From: Acidimicrobiaceae bacterium
Lineage (GTDB): Bacteria; Actinomycetota; Acidimicrobiia; Acidimicrobiales; RAAP-2
Length of the DNA: 44,318 bases
NCBI GenBank assembly: GCA_947455165.1
Contig: CANGMP010000005.1
Location: 1 to 44,318 of the forward strand
Direction: 5' to 3'
Part shown: piece by piece, positions 8,343 to 18,673 of the stretch
How the letters are laid out: each line of letters starts with the position of its first letter
Position numbering within the stretch: the first letter of the stretch is position 1
Notes under the pieces: generated by a model
What the model was told of the DNA's origin: nothing
What the model saw: the letters and a program-made list of their open reading frames with translations, nothing else
Databases searched by the model: none
Made by a program: the position numbers and the translations under genes

Positions 8343-11300
8343 TGAGCCCCGTCAACGTAAGTTCAATCGACCAGCTCCGCATTGGCTTGGCTAGCGCCAA
8401 GGACATCCACTCGTGGACGAGCGGTGAAGTCAAGAAGCCCGAGACTGTCAACTACCGCACCAACAAGCCAGAAAAGGACGGACTCTTCTGCGAGAAGATC
8501 TTCGGACCTCAGAAGGCTTGGGAGTGCGCGTGCGGTAAGTACAAGCGCGTTCACGTCAAGGGTCTCGTCTGCGAACGGTGTGGTGTGGAAGTCACCAGTG
8601 ACAAGGTGCGCCGTGAGCGCATGGGTCACATCCAGCTCCAGGCTCCCGTCGTGCACATCTGGTACCTCCGCGGTACCCGCTCGTGGCTGACCTACCTCCT
8701 GATGGGTCTTGACCCGAAGGAAGAGCTCAAGGCCAAGCAGCTCGAGAAGGTTGTCTACTACTCGGCTCGCCTCGTCACCTTCGTCAATGTCGAGCGTCGC
8801 ACCGCCGACCTCAAGGTCCTTGCCGAAGCTCTCGAAGACGAGATCAACGACATTCGCGCCGGCCTCACTCGTTCGCTCGAGCGTTTCCAGCGCGAGTTCG
8901 AAGCTCGCCTTGAGTACTTGAAGAACGACAACTCACGTGACGCCGAACTGCGCACCGCGCAAAAGGAGTACGACGACCGTTGCCAGCAGGCTCGCGACGG
9001 TGCACAGTTGGCGATCGACATGGCCAACCAGGCCTTCGACACCTTCAAGACGCTCCACTCACGTCAGATCATCGAAGACGAACTGCTCTACCGCGAAATG
9101 CTCCTCAAGTACGAGGAGTACTTCGAAGGTGGTATGGGTGCTGACGCAATCCTGCAGCTCATTGAGCGCATGGACCTCGACGCTGAAGAGACCTTGATGG
9201 TCGACATGCTTGACGGCAAGAACGGCGTCAAGCTCTCCGCGCAGCGTCACGCCAAGTTGCTCAAGCGTCTCGCCGTTGTTCAGGCCTTCAACCGCCGCGA
9301 CGACAACGGTCGTCGTTTGAACGACCCCAGTGCAATGATCCTTCAGGTCCTGCCCGTCATCCCGCCAGACCTGCGCCCGATGGTGCAGCTCGACGGTGGG
9401 CGTCAGGCCACCAGTGACCTCAACGACCTCTACCGTCACGTCATCAATCGCAACAACCGGTTGAAGAAGTTGCTTGAGTCTGACTCGCCCGACATCATCG
9501 TGAACAACGAGCGTCGCATGCTCCAAGAAGCCGTTGACGCGTTGATTGACAACGGTCGTCACGGCCGTCCGGCCTCGGGTCCTTCGGGTCGCCCGGCCAA
9601 GAGCCTCACCGACGTGTTGAAGGGTAAGCAGGGGCGTTTCCGTCAGAACTTGCTCGGTAAGCGCGTCGACTACTCGGCCCGTTCGGTCATCGTCGTTGGT
9701 CCTCGTCTCAAGCTGCACCAGTGCGGTCTGCCGAAGATCATGGCGCTGGAACTGTTCAAGCCCTTCGTGATGCGTGCCCTCATGGCCGACGGAACGGCTC
9801 AGAACATTCGTAGCGCGAAGCGCATGGTTGAACAGCGTCACGTTGCCGTGTGGGAAAAGTTGGAGTACGTAACTCGCGAGCACCCCGTGCTCTTGAACCG
9901 CGCCCCGACCCTTCACCGCCTCGGTGTCCAGGCCTTCGAGCCGGTCCTCGTTGACGGTAAGGCGATTCAGCTCCACCCGCTCGTCTGCAAGGCCTTCAAC
10001 GCTGACTTCGACGGTGACACCATGTCGGTTCACGTTCCCCTCAGCGCAGAAGCTCAGGCCGAAGCGCGCGTCCTCATGCTGTCGGTGAACAACATCTTCA
10101 CCCCGGCCACTGGTCGCGCCATCACCGAGCCGAGCCAGGACATGGTCCTTGGTATCTACTACCTGACCCGTGACCCCAAGGCCGCCTCGGAGCGTCCGCC
10201 AGTGTTCCGTCACCTGCACGAGATTGAAGCGGCACTCGAGCGCAGCATCATCAACCTGCACACCGAGATCGAAGTGCGCACTTCGGCCGAAGGTACCGAG
10301 TCGACCCTCGCCGGTCGCCTCGCCTCAGCCGACTTCGCCGTCACCGGAACGCACCGTGCAATTCGCACGACGGCCGGTCGCGTGATCTTCAACGAAGCAC
10401 TGCCCGCGGGCTATCGCTTCGTGAACCAGCTCGTAGGTAAGAACTCGCTGCCCGTTGGTGTGATTGTCGAAGAGATTGCGAACGGTTACACCCGTAAGCA
10501 AGTCGCGAACGCCCTTGACGCCATTAAGGACCTCGGTTTCCGTTACGCCAGCCAGAGTGGTCTGACCATTGGTTTCGATGACATCGTGACCAGCCCCCGC
10601 AAGGCCGAAATTCTCGACAGCTATGAGAAGGACGCCGAGAAGGTTGAGCAGAACTTCAACAAGGGTGTCATCATCGACGAAGAGCGTCGTCAGTTGCAGA
10701 TCGACATTTGGACTCGCGCTAACCGCGAGCTCAGTGACGTCTGCTACGGCGCGCTTGACGCGCAGGTCGACAACCCGATCCGCATGATGGTGGACTCGGG
10801 TGCCCGTGGTAACCGTCAGCAGATTCTCCAGATCACCGCCATGAAGGGACTCGTTGTTAACTCCCGCGGTGAAATTGAGCACCGCCCGGCGAAGAGCTCG
10901 TTCCGTGAGGGTCTCACCTCATGGGAGTACTTCGTTTCGCTGCACGGAACTCGTAAGGGTCTGGCCGACACCGCTCTGCGTACCGCTGACTCTGGCTACC
11001 TAACCCGTCGACTCGTTGACGTGGCCCAGGAGCTCATCATCAAGGAACTCAACTGCGGTACGACTCGCAGCCTCTTGATCGAGCACGTGGCTCCCGACAC
11101 GGGCGCCCGCCGCTCGCACCTGGAGACCAAGCTCTGGGGTCGCATGTTGGCCCAGGACGTCGAGACCAGCACGGGAGTAGTCCCCGCCGGCACCGTTTTG
11201 TCGATGGCCGACGTTGAGCGTCTGCGTGACGACGAGGCCGTTGAGTCGGTCCGCGTTCGCACCACGCTCGTCTGCGAAGCAGCCGAGGGTATCTGTGCCT

Positions 11301-12388
11301 CGTGCTACGGACTCAGCCTCGCTACTCACGAACTCGTCGAACTCGGCGAAGCCGTTGGTGTAGTCGCCGCCCAGTCAATCGGTGAGCCGGGAACCCAGCT
11401 GACCATGCGTACCTTCCACTCCGGTGGTGTAGGTGGCCGTGACATTACCCACGGTCTGCCCCGCGTGGTTGAGCTCTTCGAAGCTCGTGCCCCTAAGGGT
11501 GCTGCGACGATGGCGATCCACTCGGGTGTTGTCCGCATTGAGCGCGCCGACGCCGCGGGTGCTAACGCCGCTGCGAAGATCCTCGTGATCGCCAATAACG
11601 GTGACATCCAGGAAGCCCTCATTCAGCCTCGTGACCTCATCGTCGCCGACGGCGCCGAGGTTGAGGCCGGTCAGCCGCTCAACCGTGGTCCGCTCGACCC
11701 GAAGGTGATTATGGAGCTTCGCGGTACTCGCGACGCCCAGCGTTACTTGGTCGAGGAAGTCCAGGGCGTATACCGTGACCAGGGAGTTTCCATCCACGAC
11801 AAGCACATTGAGCTCGTCGTGCGCCAGATGACTCGTCGTGTTCAGGTCGTCAACAAGGGTGACGCGGAGTTCCTCCCCGGTGCCCTCATCGACGCCAAGA
11901 ACTTCGATGACACCAACAAGGCGCTGGACGCCGAAGGTAAGAAGTTGGCCGACGGTCGTGCCCGCATGATGGGTATCACCAAGACCTCGCTCTCGACCGA
12001 CTCCTGGCTCGCCGCCGCCTCCTTCCAGGAGACGACCCGAGTCCTGACCGAAGCGGCCATCAGCGGTAAGCGCGATGACCTGATTGGTCTGAAGGAAAAC
12101 ATCATCATCGGTAAGTTGATCCCCGCCGGTCTCGGCCAGCCGCACTACTCGGCTCGTCAGATCAAGCTGGACATGCCCGACGCCGAGCTGCTCCCTGAGT
12201 GGGCTACTTGGCACGATGAAGACGCCGATTTGGCCGATATTTTGGGTGAATACGACAGCCTCGACGGCGACAGCCTCGATGCCGAGCTGCGTGACTTCCT
12301 GAGCATTGGCGAAGCCAGCTACACCGCTCTCGATGAGCCCCTCGGGGCGCCCGAAGAGCCGACCCACGAGGACGGTCAGTCCGCGTAG
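8342..12388 (+). CDS. rpoC: DNA-directed RNA polymerase subunit beta'
   Basis: 1348 residues. The N-terminal zinc site is C62, C64, C77, C80. The catalytic magnesium loop NADFDGD lies at 553-559. The second zinc site is C905, C978, C985, C988. The bridge-helix and trigger-loop region ([19 protein letters not shown]) is intact. No large lineage-specific insertion is evident. It forms the catalytic centre with RpoB and overlaps its stop by one base. A perfect hairpin follows 19 nt after the stop. Confidence 0.98.
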   Translation: MSPVNVSSIDQLRIGLASAKDIHSWTSGEVKKPETVNYRTNKPEKDGLFCEKIFGPQKAWECACGKYKRVHVKGLVCERCGVEVTSDKVRRERMGHIQLQAPVVHIWYLRGTRSWLTYLLMGLDPKEELKAKQLEKVVYYSARLVTFVNVERRTADLKVLAEALEDEINDIRAGLTRSLERFQREFEARLEYLKNDNSRDAELRTAQKEYDDRCQQARDGAQLAIDMANQAFDTFKTLHSRQIIEDELLYREMLLKYEEYFEGGMGADAILQLIERMDLDAEETLMVDMLDGKNGVKLSAQRHAKLLKRLAVVQAFNRRDDNGRRLNDPSAMILQVLPVIPPDLRPMVQLDGGRQATSDLNDLYRHVINRNNRLKKLLESDSPDIIVNNERRMLQEAVDALIDNGRHGRPASGPSGRPAKSLTDVLKGKQGRFRQNLLGKRVDYSARSVIVVGPRLKLHQCGLPKIMALELFKPFVMRALMADGTAQNIRSAKRMVEQRHVAVWEKLEYVTREHPVLLNRAPTLHRLGVQAFEPVLVDGKAIQLHPLVCKAFNADFDGDTMSVHVPLSAEAQAEARVLMLSVNNIFTPATGRAITEPSQDMVLGIYYLTRDPKAASERPPVFRHLHEIEAALERSIINLHTEIEVRTSAEGTESTLAGRLASADFAVTGTHRAIRTTAGRVIFNEALPAGYRFVNQLVGKNSLPVGVIVEEIANGYTRKQVANALDAIKDLGFRYASQSGLTIGFDDIVTSPRKAEILDSYEKDAEKVEQNFNKGVIIDEERRQLQIDIWTRANRELSDVCYGALDAQVDNPIRMMVDSGARGNRQQILQITAMKGLVVNSRGEIEHRPAKSSFREGLTSWEYFVSLHGTRKGLADTALRTADSGYLTRRLVDVAQELIIKELNCGTTRSLLIEHVAPDTGARRSHLETKLWGRMLAQDVETSTGVVPAGTVLSMADVERLRDDEAVESVRVRTTLVCEAAEGICASCYGLSLATHELVELGEAVGVVAAQSIGEPGTQLTMRTFHSGGVGGRDITHGLPRVVELFEARAPKGAATMAIHSGVVRIERADAAGANAAAKILVIANNGDIQEALIQPRDLIVADGAEVEAGQPLNRGPLDPKVIMELRGTRDAQRYLVEEVQGVYRDQGVSIHDKHIELVVRQMTRRVQVVNKGDAEFLPGALIDAKNFDDTNKALDAEGKKLADGRARMMGITKTSLSTDSWLAAASFQETTRVLTEAAISGKRDDLIGLKENIIIGKLIPAGLGQPHYSARQIKLDMPDAELLPEWATWHDEDADLADILGEYDSLDGDSLDAELRDFLSIGEASYTALDEPLGAPEEPTHEDGQSA

Positions 12389-12407
12389 TCACCAAGTCTG
12401 GGGTTGG

Positions 12408-12433
12408 GCCCGACACCGCGAGGTGTCGGGCTT
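12408..12433 (+). terminator. terminator-like hairpin after rpoC
   Basis: A perfect 10-bp stem, GCCCGACACC (12408-12417) with GGTGTCGGGC (12422-12431), is capped by a GCGA tetraloop. Only TT follows before GCCC, so termination may be partial. The -35 element of the rpsL promoter begins at the very next base (12432). Confidence 0.7.
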
Positions 12434-12461
12434 GCCCTCCAGCATGTATTTGTCGTAGGAT
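12432..12461 (+). promoter_or_regulatory. rpsL (str operon) promoter, TTGCCC-N18-TAGGAT
   Basis: The -35 TTGCCC (12432-12437) and -10 TAGGAT (12456-12461) are spaced by 18 bp. It abuts the rpoC hairpin directly. The predicted start near 12468 gives a ~58-nt leader before the GTG of rpsL. Shares its spacing and TAG-type -10 with four other promoters in the window. Confidence 0.68.
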
Positions 12462-12525
12462 TACCAGTCCGTGTGCCGGCAGGGTCTAACCCCCGGTACG
12501 AGATTTTGAACAGAAGAGGTTCCGC

Positions 12526-12900
12526 GTGCCTACCATCGCACAGCTAGTCCGCAAGGGCCGGCAGGAAAAGACCAGTAAGACCAAGACGCCAGCCCTCAAG
12601 GGCTCGCCGCAGCGCCGTGGCGTGTGCACCCGTGTGCACACCGTGACGCCGAAGAAGCCGAACTCGGCCCTCCGTAAGGTGGCCCGTGTTCGCTTGACGT
12701 CGGGTGTCGAAGTCACCGCCTACATCCCTGGTGTTGGTCACAACCTGCAGGAGCACTCGATTGTGCTCGTCCGTGGTGGCCGTGTTAAGGACCTCCCCGG
12801 TGTTCGCTACAAGATCATTCGCGGCGCACTCGACACCTCCGGTGTTCGTGACCGCAAGCAAGCCCGTAGCCGCTACGGAGCTAAGAAGGAGAAGGCCTAA
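12526..12900 (+). CDS. rpsL: 30S ribosomal protein S12
   Basis: 124 residues from a GTG start with GAAGAGG upstream. It contains the decoding-centre segments [17 protein letters not shown] and [14 protein letters not shown]; the two lysines whose mutation gives streptomycin resistance in other bacteria are unchanged. S12 monitors codon-anticodon pairing. First gene of the str operon; its stop overlaps the rpsG start (TAATG). Confidence 0.97.
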   Translation: MPTIAQLVRKGRQEKTSKTKTPALKGSPQRRGVCTRVHTVTPKKPNSALRKVARVRLTSGVEVTAYIPGVGHNLQEHSIVLVRGGRVKDLPGVRYKIIRGALDTSGVRDRKQARSRYGAKKEKA

Positions 12901-13370
12901 TGCCTCGTTCAGGTCCTGCACCTCGCCGTGACGTTCCGGCCGACTCGATCTATAAGTCGGTCCTCGTTACGCAGATCACCAACAAGATTCTTGAGCGTGG
13001 CAAGCGCACGCTCGCCGAGAATATCGTCTACAGCGCCCTCGAGATGGTCGAGCAGAAGACGGGTGCTGACCCCGTCGCCGCGCTGAAGCGTGCCCTCGAA
13101 AACGTTCGTCCCGAGCTCGAAGTTCGCAGCCGCCGCGTTGGTGGTTCGACTTATCAGGTGCCGGTCGAAGTTCGTCCTCGCCGTGCCACCACGCTCGCCA
13201 TTCGCTGGCTCACCGACTACGCCAAGGCCCGCCGTGAGCGCACCATGGCCGAGCGCCTCGCTAACGAAATCATCGACGCCAGCAACGGCATCGGTGCTGC
13301 CGTCAAGCGCAAGGAAGACATCCAAAAGATGGCTGAGTCCAACAAGGCCTTCGCCCACTACCGCTGGTAA
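12900..13370 (+). CDS. rpsG: 30S ribosomal protein S7
   Basis: 156 residues, the normal length. Starts [20 protein letters not shown] and carries the conserved [18 protein letters not shown] and the ending [14 protein letters not shown]7 nucleates assembly of the 30S head and lies at the E site. In E. coli it is the translational repressor of the str operon; no S7 target is identifiable here because rpsL and rpsG overlap by one base. Confidence 0.97.
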   Translation: MPRSGPAPRRDVPADSIYKSVLVTQITNKILERGKRTLAENIVYSALEMVEQKTGADPVAALKRALENVRPELEVRSRRVGGSTYQVPVEVRPRRATTLAIRWLTDYAKARRERTMAERLANEIIDASNGIGAAVKRKEDIQKMAESNKAFAHYRW

Positions 13371-13386
13371 GTAGGAACGTAACTTC

Positions 13387-15474
13387 ATGAGCAACCGCGA
13401 AATCGCCCTCGACAAGGTGCGCAACATTGGCATCATGGCGCACATCGACGCTGGTAAGACCACGACGACTGAGCGCATCTTGTTCTACACCGGTAAGAAC
13501 TACAAGATCGGTGAAGTACACGAAGGTGCCGCCACCATGGACTGGATGGTCCAAGAGCAAGAGCGTGGAATCACCATCACCTCCGCTGCCACCACCTGTG
13601 AGTGGAACGGTCACCAGATCAACATCATCGACACCCCCGGTCACGTTGACTTCACTGTCGAAGTAGAGCGCTCGCTGCGCGTGCTCGACGGCGCCGTCGC
13701 TGTCTTTGACGCCGTCGCCGGTGTGGAGCCTCAGACCGAGACGGTCTGGCGCCAAGCCAACAAGTACAACGTTCCTCGCATCTGCTTCGTCAACAAGATG
13801 GACCGCGTTGGTGCGGACTTCTTCCGTTGCGTCGACATGATCAAGGACCGCCTCGACTGCGTGCCCGCCGTTACCCAGCTTCCAATTGGCGCCGAGGGTG
13901 ACTACAAGGGCATCATCGACATCTGCTCGATGACTGCGACGATCTATCACGACGACAAGGGCGAGAAGCTCGAAGTCGTAGAGATCCCCGCCGAGTTCAA
14001 GGAACAGGCTGAGCAGTACCACGCCGACCTGCTCGACATCCTCACCACGTTCGACGACGAGCTCATGGAAATGATGCTCGAAGGTGGCGTACCGACCACG
14101 GCCGACATCCGTCGTGCTCTGCGTATCGGCACCCTCGCCGGTCACTGCGTTCCGATCTTGAACGGCACCGCCTTCAAGAACAAGGGTGTTCAGCCAATGC
14201 TCGACGCCGTTGTGGACTTCCTGCCGAGCCCTCTCGACCTTCCTCCCACCCAGGGCACCAAGCCTGGCAAGGAAGACGTTGTTGAGCGCAAGGCCGATGA
14301 CACGGAGCCCTTCAGCGCCCTCGCCTTCAAGATCATGACCGACCCCTACGTCGGTAAGTTGACCTACCTGCGCGTCTACTCGGGCACCCTCAACAAGGGT
14401 GACACCGTCATCAACACGACCAAGGGCATGAAGAAGGAACGCCTCGGTCGTCTGCTGCAGATGCACGCCAACAACCGCGAAGACCGCGACACGATCCGCA
14501 CGGGTGACATCGTCGCCGCCGTGGGTCTCAAGCAGGTCACGACTGGTGACACGTTGTCGGACATGGACGCACCAATTCAGTTGGAGACCCTCGAGTTCCC
14601 CGAGCCCGTCATCCACGTCGCCGTGGAGCCCAAGACCAAGGCCGACCAGGAGAAGCTCAGCAAGGCGCTGTACTCGCTCTCCGAGGAAGACCCCACGTTC
14701 CGCGTCCGTACCGACGAAGAGACCGGCCAGACCGTTATCTCCGGAATGGGTGAGCTCCACCTCGAAGTCCTCGTTGACCGTATGCTCCGCGAATTCGCAG
14801 TGGACGCCAACGTCGGTAAGCCCCAGGTGGCCTACCGCGAGACGATCCGCAAGACCGTCGAAAAGGTCGAAGAGAAGTACGTCCGCCAGTCCGGTGGTAA
14901 GGGTCAGTACGGCCACGTGGTCATCACGTTTGAGCCGACCGGCCCCGGCGGCGGTTACGAATTCTGTGACGAAATCACTGGTGGTGTTATTCCGAAGGAA
15001 TACATCCAGCCGGTCAACCAGGGCATCATTGAGGCCCTGACCTCCGGTGTCTTGGCCGGCTACCCGATGGTGGACGTACGCGTTCGCTTGACCTTTGGTA
15101 GCTACCACGACGTCGACTCCTCGGAAATGGCTTTCAAGATCGCCGGATCAATGTGCGTGAAGAAGGCCGCCCGCATGGCAAGCCCAGTCCTCCTCGAGCC
15201 CGTCATGGCTGTCGAAGTCGTGACTCCCGAGGACTACATGGGCGACGTAATCGGTGACCTTTCAAGTCGCCGTGGTCGCGTAGAAGGCATGGAGCAGAAG
15301 GGAAACAGCCAGGCGATCCGGGCTCAAGTTCCCCTCGCTGACATGTTCGGCTACGCTACTGACCTGCGTTCACGCACCCAAGGGCGCGCGACGTACACCA
15401 TGCAGTTCCATTCGTACGCCGAAGTACCTGACTCGATCGCGAAAGAGATCGTGGCCAAGGCCACTGGAGCGTAA
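13387..15474 (+). CDS. fusA: elongation factor G
   Basis: 695 residues. G domain with the P-loop AHIDAGKT (18-25), the switch region [20 protein letters not shown], and [10 protein letters not shown] for guanine specificity. Domains II-V follow, including the domain IV segment [11 protein letters not shown] and the C-terminal [16 protein letters not shown] is the GTPase that drives translocation and, with RRF, ribosome recycling. The position after rpsG and before tuf is the classical str order. A 105-nt structured gap separates it from tuf. Confidence 0.98.
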   Translation: MSNREIALDKVRNIGIMAHIDAGKTTTTERILFYTGKNYKIGEVHEGAATMDWMVQEQERGITITSAATTCEWNGHQINIIDTPGHVDFTVEVERSLRVLDGAVAVFDAVAGVEPQTETVWRQANKYNVPRICFVNKMDRVGADFFRCVDMIKDRLDCVPAVTQLPIGAEGDYKGIIDICSMTATIYHDDKGEKLEVVEIPAEFKEQAEQYHADLLDILTTFDDELMEMMLEGGVPTTADIRRALRIGTLAGHCVPILNGTAFKNKGVQPMLDAVVDFLPSPLDLPPTQGTKPGKEDVVERKADDTEPFSALAFKIMTDPYVGKLTYLRVYSGTLNKGDTVINTTKGMKKERLGRLLQMHANNREDRDTIRTGDIVAAVGLKQVTTGDTLSDMDAPIQLETLEFPEPVIHVAVEPKTKADQEKLSKALYSLSEEDPTFRVRTDEETGQTVISGMGELHLEVLVDRMLREFAVDANVGKPQVAYRETIRKTVEKVEEKYVRQSGGKGQYGHVVITFEPTGPGGGYEFCDEITGGVIPKEYIQPVNQGIIEALTSGVLAGYPMVDVRVRLTFGSYHDVDSSEMAFKIAGSMCVKKAARMASPVLLEPVMAVEVVTPEDYMGDVIGDLSSRRGRVEGMEQKGNSQAIRAQVPLADMFGYATDLRSRTQGRATYTMQFHSYAEVPDSIAKEIVAKATGA

Positions 15475-15476
15475 GA

Positions 15477-15492
15477 GGCTAGAAATCTAGCC
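15477..15492 (+). promoter_or_regulatory. short hairpin just after fusA
   Basis: A 6-bp stem GGCTAG (15477-15482) with CTAGCC (15487-15492) and an AAAT loop begins 2 nt after the fusA stop. It is followed by AAAA rather than T residues, so it is not an obvious terminator on this strand. It may be a processing or mRNA-stability element between fusA and tuf. Confidence 0.4.
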
Positions 15493-15510
15493 AAAATGGT
15501 CCAAACCGTA

Positions 15511-15578
15511 GTCGGGGAGGGCCGAAACAAAAACCGCTTCTTCGAATGGAGAAGCCTCAAGAGAAAGTAATCCCCGAC
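15511..15578 (+). promoter_or_regulatory. structured 5' leader of tuf
   Basis: A perfect 8-bp long-range helix, GTCGGGGA (15511-15518) with TCCCCGAC (15571-15578), closes 1 nt before the tuf ATG. Inside is a second hairpin, GCTTCTTC (15536-15543) with GGAGAAGC (15548-15555), with a GAAT loop and one G-U pair. The only weak Shine-Dalgarno candidate, GAGAAAG (15561-15567), lies inside the enclosed loop. The fold could control tuf translation independently of fusA. Not matched to a known RNA family by me. Confidence 0.5.
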
Positions 15579-15579
15579 A

Positions 15580-16767
15580 ATGGCAAAGGCAAAGTTCGAG
15601 CGCACCAAGCCGCACGTGAACATCGGCACCATGGGCCACATTGACCACGGTAAGACCACTCTTACCGCGGCTATCACCAAGGTTCTGGCTGACCGCGTTC
15701 CCGGCAGTGCATTCACCCCATTCGACCAGATTGACAAGGCTCCCGAAGAGCGTCAGCGCGGTATCACCATCTCGATCGCTCACGTTGAGTACGAGACCCC
15801 GAACCGTCACTACGCACACGTCGACATGCCTGGTCACGCTGACTACGTCAAGAACATGATCACTGGCGCCGCCCAGGTTGACGGTGCAATCCTCGTGGTT
15901 GCCGCAACCGACGGTCCAATGGCTCAGACGCGTGAGCACGTGCTGCTCGCCCGTCAGGTCGGTGTTCCCTACATCGTGGTAGCCCTTAACAAGGCCGACA
16001 TGGTTGAAGACGAAGAACTCCTCGACCTCGTCGAGATGGAAGTCCGCGAACTGCTCAGCAGCTACGACTTCCCAGGCGACGACACCCCCATCGTTCGCGT
16101 TTCGGCCCGTGAGGCGCTGGAAGGCAACGAGGCTTGGGGCGACAAGATCATGGAGCTCATGGCTGCCGTGGACGAGTACGTACCAGAGCCCAAGCGCGAC
16201 ACCGACAAGCCCTTCCTCATGTCGATCGAAGACGTTATGTCGATCACTGGCCGTGGCACCGTCGTGACCGGCAAGGTTGAGCAGGGCATCATCAAGGTCG
16301 GTGACGAAGTCGAAATCGTGGGTCTCCGTGACACGCAGAAGACGACCGTTACCGGTATCGAGATGTTCCGTAAGCTCCTCGACGAAGGCCAGGCTGGCGA
16401 CAACCTGGGTGCCCTTCTCCGCGGTACGAAGAAGGAAGAAGTCGAGCGCGGTCAGGTTCTCTGCAAGCCAGGTTCCATCACCCCTCACACCATCTTCGAA
16501 GCCAACGTGTACGTGTTGACCAAGGACGAAGGTGGCCGTCACAAGCCGTGCTTCGCCAACTACCGTCCGCAGTTCTACTTCCGTACGACTGACGTGACCG
16601 GCACCATCGAGCTGCCCGCGGGCACCGAAATGGTTATGCCTGGTGACAACACCGCAATGACCGTGACCCTGGGTAAGCCAATCGCCATGGAAGAGGGTCT
16701 CACCTTCTCCATCCGCGAAGGTGGCCGTACCGTCGGTTCCGGTCGTGTAACGAAGATACTGAAGTAG
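15580..16767 (+). CDS. tuf: elongation factor Tu
   Basis: 395 residues. P-loop GHIDHGKT (19-26), the effector region [28 protein letters not shown], and NKADMV in the guanine-recognition loop. Two beta-barrel domains follow, ending [16 protein letters not shown]-Tu-GTP carries aminoacyl-tRNA to the A site. NKAD in place of the commoner NKCD, and GHIDHG in place of GHVDHG, are conservative changes. It is the only tuf in this window. rpsJ follows after 11 nt. Confidence 0.98.
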   Translation: MAKAKFERTKPHVNIGTMGHIDHGKTTLTAAITKVLADRVPGSAFTPFDQIDKAPEERQRGITISIAHVEYETPNRHYAHVDMPGHADYVKNMITGAAQVDGAILVVAATDGPMAQTREHVLLARQVGVPYIVVALNKADMVEDEELLDLVEMEVRELLSSYDFPGDDTPIVRVSAREALEGNEAWGDKIMELMAAVDEYVPEPKRDTDKPFLMSIEDVMSITGRGTVVTGKVEQGIIKVGDEVEIVGLRDTQKTTVTGIEMFRKLLDEGQAGDNLGALLRGTKKEEVERGQVLCKPGSITPHTIFEANVYVLTKDEGGRHKPCFANYRPQFYFRTTDVTGTIELPAGTEMVMPGDNTAMTVTLGKPIAMEEGLTFSIREGGRTVGSGRVTKILK

Positions 16768-16778
16768 GTATCTGAGTC

Positions 16779-17099
16779 ATGGCCGAAAAGCAGATGATTC
16801 GTATCAGGCTCAAGGCCTTTGATCACGAGGTCCTGGACCAGTCGACCGCCAAGATTGTGCAGACTGTCGAGCGCACCACGGCCCGTGTTCAGGGTCCCGT
16901 GCCGCTGCCGACTGAGAAGCACCGTTACACGGTGGTTCGTGGTCCCCACAAGCACAAGGACAGCCGCGAGCACTTCGAGATGCGCGTGCACAAGCGTCTT
17001 TTGGACATTGTGGACCACACCCCCAAGACGGTTGACGCGCTTCAGCGCCTCGACCTTCCTGCGGGCGTCGACATCGAGATCAAGATCCGTAATAACTAA
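16779..17099 (+). CDS. rpsJ: 30S ribosomal protein S10
   Basis: 106 residues containing [49 protein letters not shown] and [14 protein letters not shown]10 is a 30S head protein and the NusG/NusB partner NusE. It follows tuf after 11 nt with no promoter visible, so it is transcribed with the str genes. The classical S10 operon therefore restarts downstream at rplC behind its own promoter. Confidence 0.97.
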   Translation: MAEKQMIRIRLKAFDHEVLDQSTAKIVQTVERTTARVQGPVPLPTEKHRYTVVRGPHKHKDSREHFEMRVHKRLLDIVDHTPKTVDALQRLDLPAGVDIEIKIRNN

Positions 17100-17110
17100 C
17101 CCTTTCCTCC

Positions 17111-17147
17111 AGACCCCCGATCCGACTTTGCGTTGGACGGGGGTCTT
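17111..17147 (+). terminator. terminator-like hairpin after rpsJ, with a promoter nested in its loop
   Basis: A 9-bp stem AGACCCCCG (17111-17119) with CGGGGGTCT (17138-17146), extended by TCC/GGA across one bulged A, surrounds an 11-nt loop. Only TT follows. The -35 of the rplC promoter lies inside the loop. It begins 11 nt after the rpsJ stop and should limit readthrough of str transcripts. Confidence 0.65.
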
Positions 17148-17157
17148 GGAGTAGGGT
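17128..17157 (+). promoter_or_regulatory. rplC promoter, TTGCGT-N18-TAGGGT
   Basis: The -35 TTGCGT (17128-17133) and -10 TAGGGT (17152-17157) are 18 bp apart. The -35 falls in the loop of the hairpin that follows rpsJ. The predicted start near 17164 gives a leader of about 180 nt before rplC. Confidence 0.65.
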
Positions 17158-17162
17158 GATAC

Positions 17163-17337
17163 TCCCGCCGTTCGCGGCGGGGAAACCGGAACCAGCTTGC
17201 TGGATCCAAACAGATGATGTGACTGGTTGCCCCTAGCGGGAACGCCAGTCCGAACCATTCGAGCGCTCCGTTCGGGTTCGGTCCCGAACGGAGCGTCTGT
17301 GTGTCGGGTTGGTCCGACGCACAGGAGTTAAGGAGAG
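17163..17337 (+). promoter_or_regulatory. long structured leader of rplC (S10/spc unit)
   Basis: Three strong hairpins in series. The first is CCCGCCG (17164-17170)/CGGCGGG with a TTCG loop. The second is a perfect 13-bp stem, 17264-17276 with 17283-17295. The third is an 11-bp stem, 17297-17307 with 17314-17324, with one G-U pair, ending just before the Shine-Dalgarno AAGGAGAG (17330-17337). An upstream segment CCGAACC (17250-17256) can alternatively pair with GGTTCGG (17275-17281), which would break the second hairpin. This resembles a feedback-controlled ribosomal leader; in E. coli, L4 regulates the equivalent operon. Confidence 0.6.
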
Positions 17338-17342
17338 AGAAC

Positions 17343-18002
17343 GTGACGACCAAGTCGATCGTCGGCGAGAAGGTGGGCATGACCCAGGTCTGGGACGACC
17401 AAAATCGTGCCATTCCTGTGACCGTTGTCCGGGTTAGCCCGGTGCGTGTCGTGCAAATCAAGACGCCGGAAAAAGAGGGCTACTCCGCAGTCCAGGTCAC
17501 CTGGGGCACCCGTCGTGTTAACACGATGACCCAGCCTGAGCGCGGACACTTTGACAAGGCGGGCGTTGCCCCGGGTAAGGCTCTCGTTGAGCTGCGCTTG
17601 GAGGATGTCTCTTCGTTCACCATCGGTCAAGAGATCGGTGCTGACGTCTTTGAAAAGGGCGAGAAGATTGACGTGACGGCCGTCAGCAAGGGCAAGGGCT
17701 TTGCTGGTGGTATGAAGCGCCACAACTTCAAGGGTCAAGGCGCCGCACACGGTAACCACAAGCACCACCGTGCTCCTGGTTCCATCGGTGCCTGCGCCAC
17801 TCCTGGGCGCGTGTTCAAGGGTACGAAGATGGCCGGTCGTATGGGTGGCGAGCAAGTCACCACGACGAACCTCGAAGTCATCGGCGTCGACCTCGACCGC
17901 AACTTGGTACTCGTTAAGGGTGCCGTTCCAGGTTCCAACGGCGGCGTGGTTGTACTGCGCACGTCGGTGAAGAACCCGATGAAGGCCGGAGGCAAGCGAT
18001 GA
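17343..18002 (+). CDS. rplC: 50S ribosomal protein L3
   Basis: 219 residues from a GTG at 17343, chosen because the Shine-Dalgarno AAGGAGAG ends 5 nt before it and the product then starts MTTKSIVGEKVGMTQVWDD, the usual L3 start. It contains KGFAGGMKRHNFKGQ and GHKHHRAPGSIG-like segments (GNHKHHRAPGSIG), the loop that reaches the peptidyl-transferase centre. First gene of the S10-spc block here, since rpsJ belongs to the upstream unit. It overlaps rplD by 4 nt (ATGA). Confidence 0.96.
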   Translation: MTTKSIVGEKVGMTQVWDDQNRAIPVTVVRVSPVRVVQIKTPEKEGYSAVQVTWGTRRVNTMTQPERGHFDKAGVAPGKALVELRLEDVSSFTIGQEIGADVFEKGEKIDVTAVSKGKGFAGGMKRHNFKGQGAAHGNHKHHRAPGSIGACATPGRVFKGTKMAGRMGGEQVTTTNLEVIGVDLDRNLVLVKGAVPGSNGGVVVLRTSVKNPMKAGGKR

Positions 18003-18673
18003 GCACCTTTACTCTCCGTGGACCCGTTGAGAAGGAAGCCAAGGTTTACGCCAACCGCACCGTGACTCGTCGCGATGTAACCGGCAAGGAACTCGGCACC
18101 GTCACCCTCGAGCCAACCATCTTTGGTCTCGAGCCCAACGTTCCCGTTCTGCACCAAGTCATCACCGCCCAGCTCGCTGCGAAGCGCGCCGGTACGCAGT
18201 CGACCAAGACTCGTAAGGAAGTTCGCGGTGGTGGTAAGAAGCCGTTCAACCAGAAGGGCACCGGCGGTGCTCGTCAGGGAACCATCCGTGCGCCTCACTA
18301 CCCTGGTGGTGGTATTGCGCTCGGACCGAAGCCTCGTAAGTACATCCAGCGCACCCCCAAGAAGATGATCCGTTTGGCTCTCTTCTCGGCGCTCTCGGAC
18401 CGTGCTCAGCTCAACCAGGTTCTCCTCGTTGACAAGTACAGCTGGGACACCCCTAAGACCAAGGACGCCATCAGCATGCTGAACGCCTTCGGTGCTTCGG
18501 GCAAGGTCTTGGTTGTCCTCTCCCGCGAAGACGCCGTCGCCGCGGCCAGCTTTCGCAACTTGAGCAACGTTCTGACGATCGACGCTGGCGAACTTAACGC
18601 CTACGACGTCTTGAACGCCGACTGGGTCGTCTTCTCAGACGAGACCCTGCTGACTGCGAAGGAGTCCAACTAA
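17999..18673 (+). CDS. rplD: 50S ribosomal protein L4
   Basis: 224 residues. Conserved L4 loop AKRAGTQSTKTRKEVRGGGKKPFNQKGTGGARQG lies within 60-95 and lines the exit tunnel; the C-terminal part carries the globular surface domain (DRAQLNQVLLVDKY). In E. coli L4 is also the repressor of its own operon, which makes it the first candidate to act on the rplC leader. Overlaps both neighbours (ATGA with rplC, TAATG with rplW). Confidence 0.96.
   Translation: MSTFTLRGPVEKEAKVYANRTVTRRDVTGKELGTVTLEPTIFGLEPNVPVLHQVITAQLAAKRAGTQSTKTRKEVRGGGKKPFNQKGTGGARQGTIRAPHYPGGGIALGPKPRKYIQRTPKKMIRLALFSALSDRAQLNQVLLVDKYSWDTPKTKDAISMLNAFGASGKVLVVLSREDAVAAASFRNLSNVLTIDAGELNAYDVLNADWVVFSDETLLTAKESN

Noticed and set aside
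9059..10261. 400-residue open frame antisense to rpoC
   Set aside because: Same reason; rpoC is intact on the other strand.
13303..15108. 601-residue open frame antisense to fusA
   Set aside because: It mirrors the fusA codon bias, has no family resemblance and no Shine-Dalgarno; fusA itself is certain.
15487..16542. 351-residue open frame antisense to tuf
   Set aside because: Shadow frame of a highly expressed, codon-biased gene.
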